From: Lewinellaceae bacterium | Lineage (GTDB): Bacteria > Bacteroidota > Bacteroidia > Chitinophagales > Saprospiraceae | DNA: 64,000 nt | Reading direction: 5' to 3' | NCBI GenBank assembly: GCA_020636355.1 | Contig: JACJYB010000009.1 | Location: 62,001 to 126,000, forward strand | Part shown: positions 17,160-26,185 of the stretch, piece after piece | Layout of the letters: every line of letters starts with the position of its first letter | How positions within the stretch are numbered: position 1 is the first letter of the stretch | Notes under the pieces: model-generated | Told to the model about the DNA's origin: nothing | The model's input: only the letters and a program-made list of their open reading frames with translations | Database searches by the model: none | Made by a program: the position numbers and the translations under genes

Positions 17160-20100
17160 AGTGATAGTTTTTAGGGATGATGAGATGGACAATGGTCCCA
17201 TAGGGTGTACCGTCTGGCTGGGTAAAAGGGGTGTCCTCATACCAGCTGCGGAGGTGCAGCATGTTATGTTCGTTGTAGATGGCATGCATCTTGGCCAGCA
17301 TTTGCAAGCCTTCTCCTGTCCCTGCCGAACGGATGCGCGTGGCTTCCGGACGGCCGATACCATCATCAAGGATCTGAATGTGAAGATTTTCACCTTCATC
17401 CAAAAGGTTTATTTCCAACCGATTGGCTTGCGGGCGGTTGCGGATCCCATGTTCGATGGCATTTTCTACATGGATCTGGATCTGCATCAAGGGTACATGG
17501 ATTTTTTCATAGGGTTGAAGCTCCTTTGTGGAAGGAATAGATAGTTCGAAATTTCGTCCATAACGGATTTGCTGGATGGTCAGGTAATTTTCGACCAATT
17601 TTAGTTCTTCGGCCAGGGTGTGAAACGGTTTCCCTTCCCGGCTTTTCTTGAAAACGGTTTTGATGTTTTCCGCCAACCGGTTGACGACTTTGACGCCTTC
17701 GGGATTATCGACCAGCGCCCATTGCACCCAGCTCAGCGAATTATTGATGAAATGTGGATTTAACGAATTAGCTATGGCAGCGATCTGCAATTTTTCTTTT
17801 TCCCGCCGGGTCTCGGATAGCTCCAGTTCTTTATGCCGCAGGATGAGCTGCTGCTGTTGACGATTGTAAAAATAACCGCCAATAGCGGTTACCAGTCCAC
17901 CTACACTTAAGATCCAGAACCAAGGATTTTCCAACAAAGTACGTGGTATAACCAATTGAAGATCGAGTTGGTCAACTACCTGGTTGTTTTTGATGGCTTG
18001 TAATTCCATCAAGTTGGTGCCAGGAGGTAAATAGGTAAATTGAATCAATCCATCCTTATCAAATACGTACTGATAAACGGTATTCTTCGTAGGATTCATC
18101 CGGTAACGAATCGTCACATTATCTACTAATTTGCCGGTGAAGGAAGGATTTGTCCAAAGCTGCAAATTGCGCTTCGCCAAGGGTAGCCGCCAACGCCTTT
18201 GACCCGCAGCCAGCGGAATGAATTCATCACCGGCCCATAAGCTATCCAGCACCAGGTTCACAGGTAAGTCATCGAAGGTCATGGTATCCGGCCGAAGCCG
18301 GATAGCGCCCCGGTCCTTACCCAGCCAGATATTGCCTTTGGTGTCTTCATAAATAGCATTTTGCTCGCTGGCCCCACCTTGATCCGGCCGATCGCTGAAG
18401 AAAAAATAGACCTTAGGCGACTCCGGATTGGCATAAAAGGAAGGTAAATCCAGGAAACCGTGACCCAAAGTATTGCCAAAGATGAGGTATTGGTCTTTTT
18501 GATAAAGCTGTGCAATGTGCTCATTTTCCATCCCATGGAGCGGGACATGTTTGATTTTTTTAGTCAGGGATGAATCAACTAGCAATATGGTATGGGGATC
18601 AGATAAAAAATACAAACCATCCGGTTTCCCCATCCAGAGATTACCACGATCGTCTACCCAGCTGCTGACAAATCCTGAACGCAGATCTGGATGTTTGGTG
18701 ATCAGCCAATTGACAATGGTATCCAGAGTCGGATCGTAGATAGCAATCCCGGTGCTGGAACGGCCCAACCACAACCGGTGGTCGCGATCTTCGGCGATCG
18801 AAAGCACATTGCCCAGACCAAATCCTTGTTCCACACCTTTGATGTTCCAATGAAAGATATCCACCGAGGGAGAATCGATCAGGGCTACGCCTGCCCCGGT
18901 CAAACCAAGCGCCAATCGATGGTCGTCCAATTGACGGAAAAAGTATCCGGTGGTATAAGGCGGAGGGCCAGTTTTTCTTCTGGCTACCCCGGTATGTTCC
19001 CACGACAGGCCGTCGTATTTTACCAGACCCATTTGTTCGTCAAAGAAATACATATTCCCCTGGAGGTCGTGAAAACTACCTGGCAATATTCTCTGGTAGG
19101 GCGGATGGATCGAGCTTTGGAGATATTGTCCATCAAAATAACACATCCCGGTGCCGTAACCACCAAACCAGATGTTGCCATATTTGTCTTCGTTGATGTT
19201 ATGGAGGGAAGCGATCATGCCTGGCTGGTCTTCGTAAAAAGTGAGTACCTCCGGATTCACTTCCAGTAATCCTCGATGACTGGCAATCCAGAAATGGCCG
19301 CTGGAGTCGATCGTGAAATTGATATGGGGCGTAGAGCTCCTAAAGGTAGCTACGGGTTTAAAAGTCAGGGTGTCTGCAAATTGTACAATTTGATACAGAT
19401 CGGGATCTTGGAGGCGATTGGGTTGAATAATTAAGTATTGGTAGGCATTAAAATGGTTGCTTGGTCCCACATGTGCTCCATACTGACTGTCAAGATTGGG
19501 TAATTGTATTTTTACCAATCCTGCATGAGTCACTGCATACAAGTTTCCTAAATTTGCATTCTGTGGATCCCGGATGCCAATAAACCGAAGGATTTGATCC
19601 TTGGGGACCCTTTGGCTGGGATCATCGGGAAGGTGAGTCAATGGTACCCGTTCGTAAAGGGAAGTGTCATAAAGGGTTGGTGTAAAATATTGAACCGGCT
19701 CATTTTGTATTGTGTAATGCAGGTAATATCCCTTGCCCGAAAATGCCTTTCCTACGCCAAATGAATTTTTGTCAATTCCCTTCGGCAATGACACTTTCAC
19801 TTCTTTAAGCCAGTTATTTTCATCAGGATCAAAAAAGTAGATATTTCCTCTTGGATCATAACCTATCAGCTGGTCTTTGCCCAAATCCAGATTAACACGC
19901 ATGGAATCGATGGAATAACAATACCATTTTCCCTGATCATAACGGCAGAGTCGTTCAGGATACTCCGTACCGGGAAACCAGACGCCATATCGGTCGGATA
20001 TCATTTGCGCACTCAAGGCATAGCTGATGCCTGAGGTTTCTTTGTCATACGTCGTGAATTTACGGCCATCGTAGCGGCTGAGTTGGTTGTTATTACTCAA

Positions 20101-20253
20101 TACCCACAGGTAGCCTTGTTTATCCACATGGACTGAATTTGTTTCGGTATAGGGCAGCCCGTCCGCCGAGGTGTACAGGCGCGACTCATTCACCTGGCAG
20201 AATAAGGTGCCAGGTATCAGTAAACAAAAGACGATAATGCGGATCCACATCAT
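17140..20253 (-). CDS. Sensor histidine kinase with periplasmic two-component propeller (LytS/YehU type)
   Basis: The product is 1037 residues. A signal peptide (MMWIRIIVFCLLIPGTLFC) is followed by repeats of the regulator-propeller motif (GxIWFGG/GNLWMGKPDGL; residues ~20-660), a Y_Y_Y-type beta-sandwich (~690-765) and one transmembrane helix (~774-795). After a short coiled segment comes the PF06580 kinase domain with the phospho-accepting His near 832 in NPHFINNSL. The ATPase part shows the N box HVENAIEHGIRN (~930) and the G box DDGIGRPEA. The architecture matches hybrid-like periplasmic sensors, but the receiver is on a separate protein, the overlapping LytTR gene. The ligand cannot be told; in Bacteroidota such propellers often sense sugars or surface signals. 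Confidence 0.93.
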   Translation of the reverse strand: MMWIRIIVFCLLIPGTLFCQVNESRLYTSADGLPYTETNSVHVDKQGYLWVLSNNNQLSRYDGRKFTTYDKETSGISYALSAQMISDRYGVWFPGTEYPERLCRYDQGKWYCYSIDSMRVNLDLGKDQLIGYDPRGNIYFFDPDENNWLKEVKVSLPKGIDKNSFGVGKAFSGKGYYLHYTIQNEPVQYFTPTLYDTSLYERVPLTHLPDDPSQRVPKDQILRFIGIRDPQNANLGNLYAVTHAGLVKIQLPNLDSQYGAHVGPSNHFNAYQYLIIQPNRLQDPDLYQIVQFADTLTFKPVATFRSSTPHINFTIDSSGHFWIASHRGLLEVNPEVLTFYEDQPGMIASLHNINEDKYGNIWFGGYGTGMCYFDGQYLQSSIHPPYQRILPGSFHDLQGNMYFFDEQMGLVKYDGLSWEHTGVARRKTGPPPYTTGYFFRQLDDHRLALGLTGAGVALIDSPSVDIFHWNIKGVEQGFGLGNVLSIAEDRDHRLWLGRSSTGIAIYDPTLDTIVNWLITKHPDLRSGFVSSWVDDRGNLWMGKPDGLYFLSDPHTILLVDSSLTKKIKHVPLHGMENEHIAQLYQKDQYLIFGNTLGHGFLDLPSFYANPESPKVYFFFSDRPDQGGASEQNAIYEDTKGNIWLGKDRGAIRLRPDTMTFDDLPVNLVLDSLWAGDEFIPLAAGQRRWRLPLAKRNLQLWTNPSFTGKLVDNVTIRYRMNPTKNTVYQYVFDKDGLIQFTYLPPGTNLMELQAIKNNQVVDQLDLQLVIPRTLLENPWFWILSVGGLVTAIGGYFYNRQQQQLILRHKELELSETRREKEKLQIAAIANSLNPHFINNSLSWVQWALVDNPEGVKVVNRLAENIKTVFKKSREGKPFHTLAEELKLVENYLTIQQIRYGRNFELSIPSTKELQPYEKIHVPLMQIQIHVENAIEHGIRNRPQANRLEINLLDEGENLHIQILDDGIGRPEATRIRSAGTGEGLQMLAKMHAIYNEHNMLHLRSWYEDTPFTQPDGTPYGTIVHLIIPKNYHYDWESI

Positions 20254-20540
20254 TATACCAAGTTAAGAAATGCATCGCTATGGATGACCAGGGACCAGGT
20301 CAATGGTGGGATAGGGTGTATAAAAGGGGGATTTGGGCGAATGAAATAGTTTGACTTATTCCTGAGCTGCCTTATTTGAAAAGGTTATGTTGACAATGAA
20401 GACCACTTCCTATGGAGGTGTTTTTATCCGGTTCATTAGACCGGATGCTGGTTTTATGGCTGATTCTGCCGGACTTGTCCGAAGATCGTTTTAGGATATA
20501 AGGGAATGAATATTTTGGGAGGAACAAGCGAAAAATATAC

Positions 20541-23500
20541 ATGCTAATGTTTTCATTCCGTCGCACCGATCGTAGGTTATTCAAGGGATTTGCATTGCTA
20601 AGTCTGGTGATCCTGTTTGGTTCGTTTCGGTGGCTGAGCTATCATCCAATCCAAATCAATAAAGTTGAGCAAATATCAACTTGCACTAACAATATAGGGG
20701 CCATTCCGGCATTGAATGTGACTATACGAGTCGGATCATCCATCGTGGTATGGCCGGAAATGTTTTTTCTCAATATACCCATTATTTATAAGCTCGCACC
20801 ATTTGATATGCGTATCCATGCGGTTGGAAGCACTATAGATACCAATTATTTTGAGCATCCGGATTCGTTGGTTTTTCCTCCATGTAAATATGATGGAGTT
20901 GTAGAATTATTAGTTACGATTCTGGATACGGTAGAAAAGACACTAGTTAGTGCAAATTTTGTCAAGATTAATATTGAAAGCGAATTGTGTTCATTTGAAT
21001 CTATTAGTTCAGATAATCGCTCTGCATCAGCATCAGTCAAAAATGCATTTCCAGTTAATTCTTCTGTTCTCGTCAACTTGATAAATACCGACAAGAATAA
21101 ATATTTCGAAGGAGAAACGAGGATATTTGCAACAGATTTTCTAATTGAAAGTCAAAAATTTAACCCGTATAAGAATTATTATATTGAAATTAAAGATGGG
21201 ATTGGTGATGATACCTGGGAGGACGATTTTGAATACCTGGATTTAGTATGTGATCAAATAGGCACATATGAAGTCATCATCTGGGGTGTAAATGATGCAC
21301 AAGATTTTGATTTTGCATCGGCATACCTAGGGATTCAATCTGGTCAATTTGCCTGTTATGAAGATCCCCCTACCAATCCTATTGATATTCGGTTGATTGC
21401 CTCAGTAGTTATACATCCATTGACTAAAATGTTGATTCCAAATGGCGATAATTCCAGACATGAAGCTGTCATAAAACCGGAAGATTTCCTTATACGATAC
21501 ACGGTTGAATCAAATAAGGATGTTGAATTTGCTATTGAGCTTGAAAATGGTGATCCTAAGCCTTTAAAGGAACTCAAGGAGCTGGCCTTGAATGAAGATT
21601 ATTTAGGGATTTATGGAGTTCGAATTTGGATATATCCGGCGGATTCGGAGAATCCTCGTGGAGAAGGGGACTACGTTTATACCCAAATTCAAATTCCAGG
21701 CTTTGCTTACAAAGAGATGGAATGCTGTGGTTACCTGCAAGGATTCCGATGTTATGATCTCGTTGATGTTTCCTGTCGTTCTCGTGATTCTCTGGCATTA
21801 GTGGCTTTATACCATGCTACCGATGGACCAAACTGGAGGATACCTTGGGATTTGAGTGAGCCTATGAGTGAGTGGTTTGGAATTACTACAAATGATGGAG
21901 GTTGTGTAATTGAAATTATTCTTCCTGGACATAATTTAAATGGAGGACTGCCAATTGAAATTGGAGATTTGCTAGAACTTGAAAATATTTTTTTATCAAA
22001 TAATAATTTGATTAGCGTTATACCTGAAACCATTGGGAGATTAATTAATCTAAAATATTTAAACTTAGAATGGAATAATATTGAAGGAATAATTCCTTTG
22101 TCAATTAACAATCTTAGTAAATTAAAAAAAGTTTGGTTGGGTAATAATAACATAACTGGTTCCATTCCTATTGAATTTAGTTCATGTAGATCTTTAACTA
22201 GGCTAGACCTTTCAGGAAATTCATTGGAGGGAAGTATACCTATTGAACTTATGTATTTAGATAGTCTTGAAGTGCTATGGTTGCCTGGGAACAAGCTATC
22301 TGGAAATATACCTAGTGAAATAGGAAAAATGAAAAAACTTAAGCAATTATGGCTGCAAGCAAATCGTCTTCAAGGAGAGATTCCAAAAGAGATTGGGGAT
22401 CTACTTGATATTAATGAATTGGAATTGAGTAGGAATAGGCTCCGCGGAGAAACACCTGTTGAAATAGGAAATTTATCGACCTTAAGGACCTTATATATTA
22501 ATGATAATCAATTGGAAGGAAGATTGCCATCTGAGCTGGTAAATCTTGTAAACTTGGAAATTATATATGTTAATAATAATAATTTTCAGGGGATATTTCC
22601 AGTGGCTCTTAACATGCTTAATAGCCTACGTATAGCTAGATTGTGCCCAGGCAACTCTTTCATTGGTCCCGTCCCCACCTTCCCCAATAGCCCTAATCTG
22701 GATGTTTCTTCCATCGACTTTTCCTGCATCACCGGGGCGCGGCTACAGGGTTCGGTTTTCCAGGCTGAGGATTGTATGGATTCCAGTCTTCGCCTTCCAG
22801 TGCAGGATGTCTTCATCTATTATGGAGAAGACTCCTTGCTGGGCTATGCCTCCGGTGATTTTGATTATTCCATCTATGAAGGGGAATTTAATATTTCAGC
22901 TTATCCACTCTATGATGAACTGTACGAGCCCATCTGCCCGGATACGGGTTACTACCACATCCAAATAAATGACTTGGGCGATACCGTCCGGGGATTGGAC
23001 TTTGGATTTCGGGCCAGCGAAGCCTGCCCACTCATGCAGGTGTCCCTGGAAGCCGGCCGGCAACGATGGTGTGCGACCAATACCATGGAACTGCATTACC
23101 GCAATGTGGGCACCGACCGTGCGGACAATGCCCGAATTGACCTGGTATTGCCTGCCTACCTGACATTACTTCATTCGGATGTTCCGTATACAATGCAGGA
23201 AGGGAGGATATACTGTTTTGAGCTGGGAGCGGTAGAGCCTGGTGGGAGTGGGGTGATCCATCTTGAAAATACCATCGACTGTGATCTGGAATTGGGTACC
23301 ACTCTTTGTGTTGATGTGCAGGTCTATCCTCAGTACCAATGCGAGCAGGCCTATCTGCCATCTCAGGTTCCAGTCACCGTGACAGGTGTTTGTACCGGAG
23401 ACAGCATCCGCTTTACCCTGACCAATACCGGACCTATTCCGGTCACCTCCAAGTATTGGTTGTTCCGGGATTATGCCATCATCGATACGGTGCCTTTCAG

Positions 23501-24392
23501 TTTGGATGCTGATATGCAGCGGGTTTATACCATTTCGGCCACCGGTCATACCTATGTGCTGATGATTGCTGATTACGATTCCGATGTAAACAACAATGTA
23601 TGGTCCGGAGTAGAGCAATGCGGTAATGCACCCTTCTCCCAGGGGGTACTGGGTCAATACCCGACGCAAGGGAACCTCCATCAGAACCGCCTGTGCCGGC
23701 AAGTGCGTGGTTCGTACGATCCGAACGACAAACTGGCTGACCCGGAAGGCGCCGGTCCCGAGCACTACCTCCTACCCAATGTCGACATCCGGTATTCCAT
23801 CCGCTTTCAAAATACCGGTAACGATGCGGCCCATGCCGTCGTCATCCTGGATACCATTGATACTGAAGTGCTGGACATGATCACCTTGCGGCCTGGTGCG
23901 TCAAGTCATCCCTATCATTTCCAGGTCCGCGATGGCCATGTGCTGGAATTTACCTTTTATCCCATTGCCTTACCTGATTCGGCGACCGATATGACAGGTA
24001 GTCAGGGCTGGGTCAGTTATTCCATCTATGAGCGGGAAGATCTGCCTGCCGGCACACGCATCCATAATCGTGCGGCCATCTATTTTGACAACAACGATCC
24101 TGTGATTACGAACACCTATGAGCACACCGTCCACTATCCCACCGAAAAGGTGGCTACTGCTCGCCATGACCTGCCGGTAGAACGAGTCATAAAAATATAC
24201 CCCAATCCCAGCAGCGGCCAGATCCAGATCAAAGCACCTTTCCCGGTTCAAAAAATCGAAGTGTATGATTTGTTTGGAAAGCGCGTATTTCAGGGTGATT
24301 CAACGGAAATTCATTTGGACCAAAAGGGACTTTTGATACTGCATGTTTCCGATGGCAGCAGGTGGTATACGGAAAAGGTGGTGGTACAATAA
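20541..24392 (+). CDS. Secreted LRR protein with DUF7619-type region and T9SS sorting domain
   Basis: The product is 1283 residues; the ATG at 20547 is an alternative start. A basic N-terminus and hydrophobic stretch (FALLSLVILFGSF) form the signal. An AT-rich first part has no recognised domain, then plant-type LRRs (nt ~21780-22680) begin with the cap ALVALYHATDGPNW. From about 22650 the base composition switches to GC-rich and the protein continues with a SdrD-like region, a CARDB/DUF11-like region (~23030-23370), a DUF7619-type domain (GSYDPNDKLADPEG ... RAAIYFDNNDPV, ~23700-24120) and a type-A sorting domain (IYPNPSSGQI ... VEKVVVQ-like ending). A surface-binding role is inferred. It is divergent from the kinase operon; the 287-bp gap holds two palindromes. 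Confidence 0.87.
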   Translation: MLMFSFRRTDRRLFKGFALLSLVILFGSFRWLSYHPIQINKVEQISTCTNNIGAIPALNVTIRVGSSIVVWPEMFFLNIPIIYKLAPFDMRIHAVGSTIDTNYFEHPDSLVFPPCKYDGVVELLVTILDTVEKTLVSANFVKINIESELCSFESISSDNRSASASVKNAFPVNSSVLVNLINTDKNKYFEGETRIFATDFLIESQKFNPYKNYYIEIKDGIGDDTWEDDFEYLDLVCDQIGTYEVIIWGVNDAQDFDFASAYLGIQSGQFACYEDPPTNPIDIRLIASVVIHPLTKMLIPNGDNSRHEAVIKPEDFLIRYTVESNKDVEFAIELENGDPKPLKELKELALNEDYLGIYGVRIWIYPADSENPRGEGDYVYTQIQIPGFAYKEMECCGYLQGFRCYDLVDVSCRSRDSLALVALYHATDGPNWRIPWDLSEPMSEWFGITTNDGGCVIEIILPGHNLNGGLPIEIGDLLELENIFLSNNNLISVIPETIGRLINLKYLNLEWNNIEGIIPLSINNLSKLKKVWLGNNNITGSIPIEFSSCRSLTRLDLSGNSLEGSIPIELMYLDSLEVLWLPGNKLSGNIPSEIGKMKKLKQLWLQANRLQGEIPKEIGDLLDINELELSRNRLRGETPVEIGNLSTLRTLYINDNQLEGRLPSELVNLVNLEIIYVNNNNFQGIFPVALNMLNSLRIARLCPGNSFIGPVPTFPNSPNLDVSSIDFSCITGARLQGSVFQAEDCMDSSLRLPVQDVFIYYGEDSLLGYASGDFDYSIYEGEFNISAYPLYDELYEPICPDTGYYHIQINDLGDTVRGLDFGFRASEACPLMQVSLEAGRQRWCATNTMELHYRNVGTDRADNARIDLVLPAYLTLLHSDVPYTMQEGRIYCFELGAVEPGGSGVIHLENTIDCDLELGTTLCVDVQVYPQYQCEQAYLPSQVPVTVTGVCTGDSIRFTLTNTGPIPVTSKYWLFRDYAIIDTVPFSLDADMQRVYTISATGHTYVLMIADYDSDVNNNVWSGVEQCGNAPFSQGVLGQYPTQGNLHQNRLCRQVRGSYDPNDKLADPEGAGPEHYLLPNVDIRYSIRFQNTGNDAAHAVVILDTIDTEVLDMITLRPGASSHPYHFQVRDGHVLEFTFYPIALPDSATDMTGSQGWVSYSIYEREDLPAGTRIHNRAAIYFDNNDPVITNTYEHTVHYPTEKVATARHDLPVERVIKIYPNPSSGQIQIKAPFPVQKIEVYDLFGKRVFQGDSTEIHLDQKGLLILHVSDGSRWYTEKVVVQ

Positions 24393-24439
24393 TTGGGATT
24401 GTTCGAAAGAGCTATGTTAAGTAAATAATTATACGAATA

Positions 24440-26185
24440 ATGAGATATTTAATAGTGCTTTTGTTTGTTTATTTTGCTGATGCATCAATTGCGCAAAGTT
24501 TTGATAAAGCATATCCTGATTCTTTAATAAAGGGCATTGCTACTGGAATAAGGAATTCCGTTAATGGATTTGAATTATGTACGACCAACCAGATTCTAAA
24601 ATTTAATGATGATGGAGATTTTATTTCAAGTCGATATATTTCAAATGATCTAAAGGAAAATATTTACTCTAATTACAAATTAATTCATGACGATTATTCA
24701 TTAGCACATATAAATTATAATGAAAATTCCAGATCTTATCAAGGAATTGGTAAATATTCTGCTAATTCTGATCTTATTTGGGACATACCTTCATTTAAAG
24801 AAATTATAAATTCTAAAATACCTGAAAATAGAATTTCGGAGTTATCAGTTGGAGCTATTAAAGAATTAGGAGATTCAATAGTTGTTTTATTGAAATACCT
24901 GCCAATGGGTAACAATCCTAAATATTATGGAATCTATGTAGTTTATTTAAGGCTCGATACTGGTGATTTAATCGATTTGTTTGAAGTAGATAATATTGCA
25001 CTTGTAGATTATTTAGTCTCAACACAAAATTTTTTCATAGACCCCAATTATTCTATAGATCGTATTAGAAGTAGATTAAATGAGTTTATTATTAAAGATT
25101 CGATCTTTGAGCTTACACATTTTATTGCAGATGGTGAACATCGACGAATTCGATGGGAGCGTGAGAAGGTTGTTCAAATCGATACATTGTTATTCCCATT
25201 TATGACTTTTAACGGCCTTGAAGTTGCGACACGAGTAAAAGATAATTACTATTCTTTTAACGATGGTTATTATGATGGTAAAACAGATGTTCCCTGTCGT
25301 TGGCCATTAAGTAAATACGATGAAAATTTAAATCTTATTTGGTCTAATTGTTTAGAATATTCCAATGGTCTAATAAATTTTGGACACAAAAATCTATATT
25401 ATGATGATAATGGAAATTTATATATTTTTCATAAAATTGAATATCATTCAAAAATTTCCTATTTGGAATTATTTGTTATAGGTAAATATGATAGTACTGG
25501 ACAATTAATTGGTTCAAGGAGAATATATATACCCCCTGGCGAGGATCAAGGACTTTTAATATTTGGTTTTGATTCTAAAATTATGTTATTTGTTCCCAAA
25601 GATTACTTCAATAAGTTTCATTTAATAAGTTTTAATGACGACTTAAATGATGATGATATCTATTTAATGGGAAATGTTATATCTGATCTTAATGATAACT
25701 GTAATTTAGATACACTTGATACCTGTAAATACGATGTAAACTATAAGATCTTTGCGAAAAATATAGAAACAGGGAATTCATATGAGAATGAATCATTATG
25801 GGGTGTATATGGGATTAGAGTTCCAAGAGGTCAATATGATATTTCGATTGAGGGTTACAATAGTTGCAGCTTAACAGCGGATTTAAGTAATATTGGCATA
25901 CAAAATGATACTTTATTCCATCATATATATATTCGTGATAATACATCTCAATCTAAAGTAATTCCTCCGGGACTCCATAAAATTGAAGTCTACCCCAATC
26001 CCAGCAGCGGACTGATCCAAGTCAAAGCGCCCTTCCCGGTTCGGCAAATCGAAGTGTATGATTTGTTTGGAAAGCGCGTATTACAGGATTATTCTATGGA
26101 AATTCATTTGGACCAAAAGGGACTTTTCATACTGCATGTTTCTGATGGAAGGAGGTGGTATTCGGAGAAGGTGTTAATTCAATGA
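24440..26185 (+). CDS. T9SS-secreted protein of unknown function
   Basis: The product is 581 residues with signal peptide MRYLIVLLFVYFADASIAQ. The body (residues ~20-510) is AT-rich in DNA. It may be a propeller-like repeat (recurrent YDENGNLY/KYDSTGQLI-type strands) followed by a small beta-sandwich (GNVISDLNDNCNLDTLD), but I do not recognise a family. The last 65 codons are a type-A sorting domain almost identical in DNA to that of the preceding gene, so the domain was probably copied. The stop overlaps the ATG of the next gene (ATGA), suggesting translational coupling with the Asp-box protein. Confidence 0.75.
   Translation: MRYLIVLLFVYFADASIAQSFDKAYPDSLIKGIATGIRNSVNGFELCTTNQILKFNDDGDFISSRYISNDLKENIYSNYKLIHDDYSLAHINYNENSRSYQGIGKYSANSDLIWDIPSFKEIINSKIPENRISELSVGAIKELGDSIVVLLKYLPMGNNPKYYGIYVVYLRLDTGDLIDLFEVDNIALVDYLVSTQNFFIDPNYSIDRIRSRLNEFIIKDSIFELTHFIADGEHRRIRWEREKVVQIDTLLFPFMTFNGLEVATRVKDNYYSFNDGYYDGKTDVPCRWPLSKYDENLNLIWSNCLEYSNGLINFGHKNLYYDDNGNLYIFHKIEYHSKISYLELFVIGKYDSTGQLIGSRRIYIPPGEDQGLLIFGFDSKIMLFVPKDYFNKFHLISFNDDLNDDDIYLMGNVISDLNDNCNLDTLDTCKYDVNYKIFAKNIETGNSYENESLWGVYGIRVPRGQYDISIEGYNSCSLTADLSNIGIQNDTLFHHIYIRDNTSQSKVIPPGLHKIEVYPNPSSGLIQVKAPFPVRQIEVYDLFGKRVLQDYSMEIHLDQKGLFILHVSDGRRWYSEKVLIQ
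25991..26185 (+). repeat. T9SS sorting-domain DNA cassette, second copy of 24198-24392
   Basis: The 195 bp encoding the C-terminal sorting domain match 24198-24392 in the preceding gene at roughly 85-90% by eye, with ungapped alignment and identical runs of about 30 bp (for example around TATGATTTGTTTGGAAAGCG). Upstream of the cassette the two genes share no visible similarity and differ in base composition. Confidence 0.8.

Noticed and set aside
16494..19269. Several plus-strand ORFs within the kinase and regulator genes
   Set aside because: Antisense shadows; the opposite strand encodes continuous, well-recognised domains.
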